A stretch of 64,000 bases of DNA, from NCBI RefSeq assembly GCF_037126245.1, contig NZ_CP136925.1, forward strand, positions 1,356,001 through 1,420,000, in the 5' to 3' direction. The DNA comes from Mangrovimonas cancribranchiae (GTDB lineage Bacteria; Bacteroidota; Bacteroidia; Flavobacteriales; Flavobacteriaceae). The translations under genes were made by a program, and so were the position numbers. This document shows positions 63,995-64,000 of this stretch, piece after piece (positions within the stretch are counted from its first letter, which is position 1; every line of letters begins with the position of its first letter). Under the pieces are notes generated by a model. It was not told the origin of the DNA. It was given only the letters and a program-made list of their open reading frames with translations, and did not search any database.

Positions 63995-64000
63995 GATGAA

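Noticed and set aside
1-64000. tRNA, rRNA, CRISPR arrays, insertion sequences, prophage or replication origin
   Set aside because: I read both strands for tRNA-like arms, direct repeat-spacer arrays, transposase or integrase motifs and DnaA-box clusters and saw none; an automated scan was not possible.

Overview
The window is chromosomal DNA of an AT-rich marine-type Flavobacteriaceae bacterium (Bacteroidota). The evidence is the gene content and the expression signals. Gene content includes a classical menaquinone pathway (menC/menE), bacillithiol synthesis (BshA), a fused branched-chain-type E1 dehydrogenase, a CAL67264-type small membrane protein, a GH3/serine-hydrolase fusion and lipoproteins with Bacteroidota-style signals. 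Most genes lack a Shine-Dalgarno sequence, and several have the Bacteroidota -7 box TAnnTTTG about 20 nt after a TTG box. The genus cannot be decided from this window. No tRNA, rRNA, CRISPR array, insertion sequence or prophage is visible.

Layout. 1-4.8 kb: the cut end of a sterol-desaturase-family gene, a DUF2490 outer-membrane protein, then menC - CPBP protease - menE, converging on a DoxX gene. 4.8-11.3 kb: an acyl-CoA carboxylase beta subunit with a folded intergenic repeat at its 5' side; a MarR-containing four-gene operon (FMN reductase, GNAT, MarR, pirin); and a nitrosative-stress pair (RIC di-iron repair protein plus an Rrf2 regulator with three clustered cysteines) next to an MFS exporter. 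11.5-19.8 kb: CAL67264 protein, EttA, and parE - small membrane protein - parC, converging on TerC and a lipoprotein. 19.9-34 kb: GH3/serine hydrolase with bshA, a beta-barrel protein, an FAD/Fe-S oxidoreductase, an LpxH-like phosphoesterase, aroC, a dicarboxylate symporter, and mutS2 with a DCC protein. 34-41 kb: a YfcC transporter and ung, then a tightly packed minus-strand operon (2OG-Fe(II) dioxygenase, SUI1 factor, DUF1835, nucleoside phosphorylase, cytosolic NMT1/THI5-like protein). Two homologous micro membrane proteins follow the two transport-related genes. 41-47.5 kb: fused E1, 3D-domain lipoprotein, a secreted unknown protein, a helicase and an OmpA lipoprotein, with a previously unlisted minus-strand pair of micro-ORFs (28 and 43 codons) between them.

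47.5-64 kb is an accessory-looking, entirely minus-strand region. It holds two related membrane or exported amidohydrolases, a quinone-oxidoreductase-like MDR, a Vat-like xenobiotic acetyltransferase, a serine hydrolase with TPR-like tail, an S15/CocE hydrolase with a lipoprotein, a LytS/LytTR two-component pair, an alpha/beta hydrolase, an ECF sigma factor with a membrane partner, and a MORN-repeat protein.

The most interesting signals are regulatory. Five minus-strand sites of ECF form (TGTAAC or TGTAAT, 16-17 nt, then a CTA/CTTA-type -10) stand before the micro-ORF pair, the serine hydrolase, one amidohydrolase, the sigma-factor operon and its neighbour. Three of these transcripts would begin at or near a recurring ATCAATCA(ATCA)AAAAA leader. 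A separate 17/20 identical motif precedes both the LytS/LytTR operon and the lipoprotein/S15 operon, suggesting autoregulation plus a local target. These are pattern-based inferences.
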